9,233 bases of DNA. Origin: Candidatus Saccharibacteria bacterium UBA949 (GTDB taxonomy: Bacteria; Patescibacteriota; Saccharimonadia; Saccharimonadales; Saccharimonadaceae). The stretch spans positions 4,452-13,684 of the forward strand of contig DBCV01000002.1 of the NCBI GenBank assembly GCA_002293245.1, given 5' to 3'. The position numbers were made by a program, and so were the translations under genes. This document shows positions 5,678 through 9,233 of the stretch, one piece after another; within the stretch, counting starts at the first letter, position 1, and every line of letters starts with the position of its first letter. The notes under the pieces are model-generated. The model was given only the letters and a program-made list of their open reading frames with translations. It had not been told where the DNA came from and ran no database searches.

Positions 5678-5687
5678 CGCGGGGCCT
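5665..5687. terminator. Bidirectional hairpin between convergent genes
   Basis: AGGCCCC (5665-5671) pairs perfectly with GGGGCCT (5681-5687) around a nine-base loop. It lies between the convergent plus-strand gene (ending 5677) and coaD-HD (ending 5705). U-tracts are poor on both sides: TTCC after it on the plus strand, GATTTTA on the minus strand. The loop contains the TAA stop of the plus-strand gene. Confidence 0.65.
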
Positions 5688-5704
5688 TTCCTGTGGGAGG
5701 TTTT

Positions 5705-6910
5705 TCACGCCTTACCCACCAGAGCGTCAATCTCGCTCTGAATGTTCCGGCGAGCCTGCAGCTCGTATCTGTCAACAAACCACGGCAAGCTGTAAATGCA
5801 GTCGCGATCCAAGAATCTTTGCAAAACCGCCACGCGACCTTTCGCATATTCACTGTCCGAAAAGTCCTGAAACTCCTGCCGTATCTGCCGCGCGTAGCGC
5901 TGGTAGGCCTCGGGCTTCTCGCCTAAAATCGCCAGATCGACGTTCGCCACCAGCTCCATCGTCAGCCGCATCACCGCATGTCGGTCCTCATCAATTTCAT
6001 GCCTATGCTCAGTAGCGAGGATTGATTCTCTGAGCACGCTCTCAAATGTCTGGTAGAAATACGGCCGGTCTTCGAAATCCGATGCGTTTCTTTCTGCCGC
6101 GGCAATATTCACAAAGGCCACAAGGGCTGCTATCGCACTTTTGGATTCATTGTCTCGGGCGTGCGGATCATACACCGCATCGTGATAAAAAATAGCAAAT
6201 CTCGCAACGTCCCTCGTTAGTTTATCGGCCTCGTTGGCAGCAAGGTATTCGTCAACCACCTCCAGCCCGTGAATGATATGCTGAGCGTTGTGATAGCACC
6301 TATTTGGTCCAGCGGTATAGGCCGCAACCAACTCGTCTATATACTCCGCTGGAGCCGTCAGTCCCATGTCGACCATCAGCTCATCCCACTTCCGTCGCAT
6401 CATAATGCCGGCCAGTGCCGTCACCGAAGCTTCTGGCACAAAACACCGCACCTTGTCCATCCAACCCCGCGGTCCAAATACTTTCTTTACCGTGCTCGAA
6501 CTAATCACGCCGAGCTCCGGTGGCGTAGGTATAAACACCGTTTCTATCTCTGGATTAGTGCTTCGGTTAACATTGGCAAGTTTCGTTTCAGATTCGTAGT
6601 CAACTACGTCTCGCAAACCGCGTACCAAAACGCTTGCCCCGATTTGATGCGCATAGTCCGTCACATACCCGTCGCATAGCGCATGTGCTTCGACTAAATA
6701 ACCCTCTTTACTTAGGTCTTCAGCGACACAGCTCGCCACTAACAAACGTTCGTTTTGGTTGAACATGTAGTTTTTTGCAGGATCGTTGGCCACCAGGAGA
6801 ATAACGATATCGAAGCACCTTGCCGCTTTCCTAGCAACTTCCAGGTGCCCGTTGGTGAACAAGTCGAATGATCCGGAATACACCGCAATGGTATGCTCTC
6901 CGTTTGACAT
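5705..6910 (-). CDS. coaD: Fusion of phosphopantetheine adenylyltransferase (CoaD) and an HD-superfamily phosphohydrolase domain
   Basis: Residues 1-165 of 401 form a complete CoaD, which joins 4'-phosphopantetheine and ATP to give dephospho-CoA. Seen: YSGSFDLFTNGH (11-22, with the TxGH nucleotide-binding motif), a Lys in DPAKNYMF (43-50), VRGLRDVVDYESE (96-108) and ISSSTVKKV (136-144). CoaD alone is about 160 residues. Residues about 175-401 match the COG4339 type of HD metal-dependent phosphohydrolase: NRCYHNAQHI (203-212), FYHDAVYDP (241-249), DNESKSA (253-259), EHRH (301-304), NVDLAILG (323-330) and an ArrNI..EI end. The metal-binding His and Asp residues appear intact. The ATG at 6908-6910 is preferred, with AGGTG six bases upstream; an in-frame GTG (6919) overlaps the upstream TGA. 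It lies directly after a broken coaE. The HD substrate is unknown; a CoA-pathway phosphate ester is an inference. Confidence 0.92.
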   Translation of the reverse strand: MSNGEHTIAVYSGSFDLFTNGHLEVARKAARCFDIVILLVANDPAKNYMFNQNERLLVASCVAEDLSKEGYLVEAHALCDGYVTDYAHQIGASVLVRGLRDVVDYESETKLANVNRSTNPEIETVFIPTPPELGVISSSTVKKVFGPRGWMDKVRCFVPEASVTALAGIMMRRKWDELMVDMGLTAPAEYIDELVAAYTAGPNRCYHNAQHIIHGLEVVDEYLAANEADKLTRDVARFAIFYHDAVYDPHARDNESKSAIAALVAFVNIAAAERNASDFEDRPYFYQTFESVLRESILATEHRHEIDEDRHAVMRLTMELVANVDLAILGEKPEAYQRYARQIRQEFQDFSDSEYAKGRVAVLQRFLDRDCIYSLPWFVDRYELQARRNIQSEIDALVGKA

Positions 6911-6915
6911 GGTTT

Positions 6916-7164
6916 TCACCTATCCTTCCCTAAGATTTTTTGGACGACGCCAATGACTCTTGATTCCAATTTGGCCAAGTCTATGCTCGAATTGAAAATG
7001 ATGTAGTCTGACTTGGCTAACTTGCCGCACTGCGGCGACTGCGCCTCGATTCGCCACGATATAACCATGTGCTTGCAAGATCTGACACACAGCGCTCTTT
7101 CCGCTACCGATATTGCCCGTAACTGCAACTCTGACCTGCTTCTTGACCTCAGTTTCCTGTCACA
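6916..7164 (-). pseudogene. coaE: Broken dephospho-CoA kinase (coaE) relic
   Basis: CoaE phosphorylates dephospho-CoA to CoA, the step after CoaD. After a good Shine-Dalgarno (AAGGAGG, 7174-7180) the ATG (7162-7164) is followed at once by TGA. Reading on in that frame gives VRVAVTGNIGSGKSAVCQI (about 7081-7137) and then LQAHGYIV, the N-terminus of a CoaE with its P-loop. From about 7055 downward the match moves to another frame: RIEAQSPQCGKLAKSDYIIF followed by NSSIDLAKLESRV, the typical CoaE C-terminal end (R..AQ....K...ADyvIdNs). It ends at TGA 6916-6918. The middle of about 110 residues (CoA-binding and lid regions) is missing. The relic is about 250 bases instead of about 600. Nonsense codon, internal deletion and frameshift all argue against function. 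A misassembly could explain the deletion but not easily the TGA too. Confidence 0.8.
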
Positions 7165-7224
7165 TCTGTAAAACCTCCTTAGATATAAAAGTGCACTTCA
7201 ACAACTTCTGCAAACGACGCCTAT

Positions 7225-7253
7225 ATTGTATCACAGAAACGCGCCCTTGTCAA
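7225..7253 (-). promoter_or_regulatory. Promoter of the coaE relic / coaD-HD operon (TTGACA-17-TACAAT)
   Basis: On the minus strand a perfect TTGACA (7248-7253) and TACAAT (7225-7230) are 17 bases apart. Predicted start near 7218, leader of about 54 nt. This is the best promoter in the window, although the first gene behind it is dead. Confidence 0.88.
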
Positions 7254-7260
7254 AACCCAG

Positions 7261-7289
7261 TTGACGAAATACGGATTGTGTGATATGCT
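7261..7289 (+). promoter_or_regulatory. Possible divergent plus-strand promoter
   Basis: TTGACG (7261-7266), 17 bases, TATGCT (7284-7289) with TGA before it (extended -10). The -35 boxes of this and the coaD-HD promoter are only seven bases apart. No ORF follows; a transcript would carry the UUCG hairpin (7298-7311) and run antisense into the 3' end of the branching enzyme gene. Confidence 0.35.
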
Positions 7290-7290
7290 T

Positions 7291-7311
7291 ATATAAACGC
7301 ACTTCGGTGCG
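7291..7311 (-). terminator. Probable weak terminator of the branching enzyme gene
   Basis: On the minus strand CGCAC (7307-7311) pairs with GTGCG (7298-7302) around a four-base loop, followed by TTTATAT (7291-7297). It lies 44 bases after the gene's stop. The stem is short. On the plus strand the same hairpin has an exceptionally stable C(UUCG)G tetraloop but no U-tract. Confidence 0.5.
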
Positions 7312-7355
7312 AACTATCATCCGAGCGGGTTTTTACAGGATTCTACTCTAGTTTG

Positions 7356-9152
7356 TTATCTCGACAAAATCAACACCATGTAGCCGCGCAGGTTGATACT
7401 AACCGCACCGCCCTCATCTGTCTGCAGCACATCAATCTTCGTTTCCCGGGACTCCTTGACATACCCCGGCCAGCTACTGTTAAACCGCGCCCGCCACGCT
7501 CCGCCAAACGGCAAAACCACCCGATAATCCGCGATGTAGGTGTTAGTAAAATTGACAATCACCAGAATCTCGTTGTCTTGCTCGTCCGTACGGCGGTAAC
7601 CCAACACCCGGTTTTGGTCATTGCGGTGAAAAATACTGATTTGATTGCTGGTTAGCCCACCCGTATCGCCATACGTGTTCAATCTCAATGCCAACAAATG
7701 TTTGTTTGCATCCACCACTCCGGCAAATCGCTCCGCTTTCCCCCAATCCAGCTCCCGCCAAGAGTTAAAATCTCCGCCCTGCATAAATTCCTGCCCCTGC
7801 AGAAGCATCGGGATGCCCGGCGCTGTCAAGGCCACCGCCGAAGCCAAAATGGAAGCCTTTTGCGCCGCCGCACTATTGTCGTCCACCTCCGCCTTGCCAT
7901 CTCTATCAGTAATCCGATCCGAACCATTGCCAGCCGAATCGTGCGAGTCGGCAAAAATCACCTTTTGCATTGCGTCACCGTTAAAAGCCAAAAATAGGCT
8001 ATAACAAACATCGCCCAAGGCCCGCGGCGACCCCGGCTCGGCCACATCCCCATAGTCGCTCTCGCCCAACGCCCGCCGCAAGCAATGCGGCAGCGATAGG
8101 TCCCACTGTGCATCAAATCCGCAACCACCATCACAAACTAGCTTTGTCAAGTATTCATTTCCGCCAAAATCTTCTGCAATAACTAGAGCCTGCGGGTTAA
8201 TCTCGTGCGCCAATTCGGTAATACTGCCCATTAGCGACCAGCCATCACCAATATCACCTGCCGGGTCGTTGTTCAGCCCGTTTTTATTGCGCATAGAAAT
8301 AGTCGAATCCAGCCTAAACCCATCGATATGGTAGTCAACCAGCCACATCTTGATATTATCCAGAATAAACTGCCGCACTTCTGATCGCCCGTAATCGGGG
8401 CGCAATCCGCCCCATCGAGTCTCCGCCCGGTCACCACCGTAAAAATAAATCCCGCCGGAGTTATTATCGCTCCAGCCGTCAAACTGCCACAGATACTTGC
8501 CGTCCAAGTGGTTATAGACCACATCCAGGATCACACCCAATCCGCACCGATGGCACTGTTTGACAAATTCCAACAGCCCTTGTCTGCCACCATACAGGCT
8601 TTCGACCGCATAGATACTATTCGGTGAATAACCCCAGCCGAACCCTTTGTCCATACTGGTGATCGGCATCAGCTCAATAGTTGTCACGCCCAAGCTTTTT
8701 ACATGGTCCAGTTTCTCTATCGCATCATGAAATGTGCCGGTTGTCGCCTTGTCAACCCTGTTAAATGTGCCGATGTGCATTTCGTAAGTCACCATCTTGT
8801 TTTTCGGCGGCGGTGCATATGAATCACCGCCCCAATCAAAATCCATGTCCGGCACCACTGATATGCCGTCGGCCGATTCGGTCATCTGCATGGCTCTAGG
8901 GTCATTGCGCAGCAATCTCTCGCCCGATCCGGTATGAATCACGTACTGGTACGTCGCGCCGGGCGCCACGTCCGCCACCTTCGCGCTCCAATAGCCATCG
9001 CCTTCGCTCGCCAGCGGCGTCTCTTGCCACGCGTTAAAATCGCCAACCAGCCCAACAGATGCGGCGTTCGGCGCCCACACCCGAAAAGACGCCAACTTTC
9101 CTCGAAAACTTAGCCCAACACCTTTCTTAAATATCTCGTTTTTTATCGCCAT
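7356..9152 (-). CDS. glgB: GH13 family 1,4-alpha-glucan branching enzyme-like protein
   Basis: The 598 residues have the branching-enzyme layout: an N-terminal CBM48-type beta domain (about 12-100, with FRVWAPNAASVGLVGDFN), a GH13 barrel (about 120-490), and an all-beta C-terminal domain (about 500-598). Barrel motifs: DVVYNH (210-215), GFRLDS (278-283, nucleophile Asp282), VIAEDF (324-329, acid/base Glu327) and ADSHDS (401-406, Asp405). YEMHIGTFNR (123-132) resembles the YExHxGS/TF segment of branching enzymes. It would form alpha-1,6 branches in a glycogen-like storage glucan in the cytoplasm; no signal peptide is seen. Region III and IV sequences are not exactly those of textbook GlgB, so an alpha-amylase or trehalohydrolase-like activity is possible. 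ATG 9152 is chosen because GAAGGA lies five bases upstream; the longer frame from GTG 9182 would start two bases from the tRNA. Confidence 0.85.
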   Translation of the reverse strand: MAIKNEIFKKGVGLSFRGKLASFRVWAPNAASVGLVGDFNAWQETPLASEGDGYWSAKVADVAPGATYQYVIHTGSGERLLRNDPRAMQMTESADGISVVPDMDFDWGGDSYAPPPKNKMVTYEMHIGTFNRVDKATTGTFHDAIEKLDHVKSLGVTTIELMPITSMDKGFGWGYSPNSIYAVESLYGGRQGLLEFVKQCHRCGLGVILDVVYNHLDGKYLWQFDGWSDNNSGGIYFYGGDRAETRWGGLRPDYGRSEVRQFILDNIKMWLVDYHIDGFRLDSTISMRNKNGLNNDPAGDIGDGWSLMGSITELAHEINPQALVIAEDFGGNEYLTKLVCDGGCGFDAQWDLSLPHCLRRALGESDYGDVAEPGSPRALGDVCYSLFLAFNGDAMQKVIFADSHDSAGNGSDRITDRDGKAEVDDNSAAAQKASILASAVALTAPGIPMLLQGQEFMQGGDFNSWRELDWGKAERFAGVVDANKHLLALRLNTYGDTGGLTSNQISIFHRNDQNRVLGYRRTDEQDNEILVIVNFTNTYIADYRVVLPFGGAWRARFNSSWPGYVKESRETKIDVLQTDEGGAVSINLRGYMVLILSR

Positions 9153-9183
9153 ATCCTTCAATTCCCACCACGGTCCTTCCACT

Positions 9184-9233
9184 TGGCTGGGTCGGTAGGA
9201 TTCGAACCTACGAATGTCGGGACCAAAACCCGG
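9184..9233 (-). tRNA. tRNA-Gln (anticodon TTG), 3' part
   Basis: Read on the minus strand, the window holds the anticodon arm through the 3' end; the acceptor 5' strand and D arm lie beyond the edge. T arm: GTAGG / TTCGAAT / CCTAC (9195-9211). Acceptor 3' strand CGACCCA (9188-9194), discriminator G (9187) and an encoded CCA (9184-9186). Variable loop CATTC (9212-9216). Anticodon stem CCGGG/CCCGA (9229-9233 with 9217-9221; outer pair C-A mismatched) around TTTTGGT, giving anticodon TTG at 9224-9226. A G discriminator and a CCCAGCCA end fit Gln. Pro (TGG) would need a shifted loop with T at position 37, which is unlikely. The 3' end lies 31 bases before the branching enzyme ATG. Confidence 0.9.

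Noticed and set aside
6916..7128. 70-residue minus-strand frame as a standalone small gene
   Set aside because: Its N-terminal half is the out-of-frame shadow of the CoaE P-loop region; only its second half matches CoaE. It begins at TTG without a ribosome binding site.
7159..7161. In-frame TGA after the coaE ATG as a sign that TGA codes for Gly
   Set aside because: At least five other genes in the window end properly at TGA (NYN, 139-residue protein, membrane protein, coaD-HD, coaE relic), and the coaE frame is broken elsewhere too, so the standard code and a pseudogene explain it better.
7356..9182. Longer branching enzyme start at GTG 9182
   Set aside because: It would begin two bases from the mature tRNA 3' end with its ribosome binding site inside the tRNA; ATG 9152 has a proper Shine-Dalgarno and fits the family N-terminus.
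1..9233. CRISPR arrays, insertion sequences, prophage or toxin-antitoxin modules
   Set aside because: No regularly spaced direct repeats, terminal inverted repeats flanking a transposase, or phage proteins were seen on either strand.

Overview
The window looks like a piece of a Patescibacteria (CPR) chromosome, most likely Candidatus Saccharibacteria or a close relative. The basis is a compact str operon with a small NYN nuclease gene between fusA and tuf, short gene gaps, sharp sigma70-type promoters (often with an extended TGn -10), and a probable leaderless mRNA. Five genes end in TGA, so the standard code is used and TGA=Gly lineages (Gracilibacteria, Absconditabacteria) are unlikely. The lineage call is an inference; no rRNA or complete marker set is present.

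Region 1 (1-3964, minus strand) is the str operon: promoter 3936-3964, then rpsL, rpsG, fusA and an NYN-domain ribonuclease gene. tuf follows with its own promoter and runs off the left edge. EF-G is full length, but both guanine-recognition motifs depart from the usual bacterial form (NKIN instead of NKxD, and no SA-type G5). Between the NYN gene and tuf, an extended -10 promoter on the plus strand leads into a roughly 60-nt transcript that ends in an intrinsic terminator: a candidate small RNA.

Region 2 (3968-5359, minus strand) is a two-gene operon of unknown function: a six-helix membrane protein with an acidic cytoplasmic-type tail, and a soluble 139-residue protein. It has a consensus promoter, a structured leader of about 113 nt, a 12-codon upstream ORF whose stop overlaps the first gene's start (ATGA), and a strong terminator. 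The U-tract of that terminator abuts the str promoter.

Region 3 (5403-5687, plus strand) holds one small gene that appears to be transcribed leaderless. Its stop codon lies in the loop of its own terminator.

Region 4 (5705-7253, minus strand) concerns coenzyme A. A perfect TTGACA-17-TACAAT promoter and strong Shine-Dalgarno lead into a broken dephospho-CoA kinase gene (coaE) with TGA as codon 2, and with its N-terminal P-loop and C-terminal end joined out of frame across a large deletion. Next comes an intact gene fusing phosphopantetheine adenylyltransferase (CoaD) to an HD-superfamily phosphohydrolase domain of the COG4339 type.

Region 5 (7291-9233, minus strand) holds a GH13/CBM48 glycogen branching enzyme-like gene 31 bases behind the 3' end of a tRNA-Gln(TTG), whose 5' half lies beyond the window.

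The items most worth attention are the EF-G guanine-site changes, the coaE relic beside the CoaD-HD fusion, the candidate small RNA between tuf and the NYN gene, and the uORF-controlled operon of unknown function. No IS element, CRISPR array or prophage is visible.
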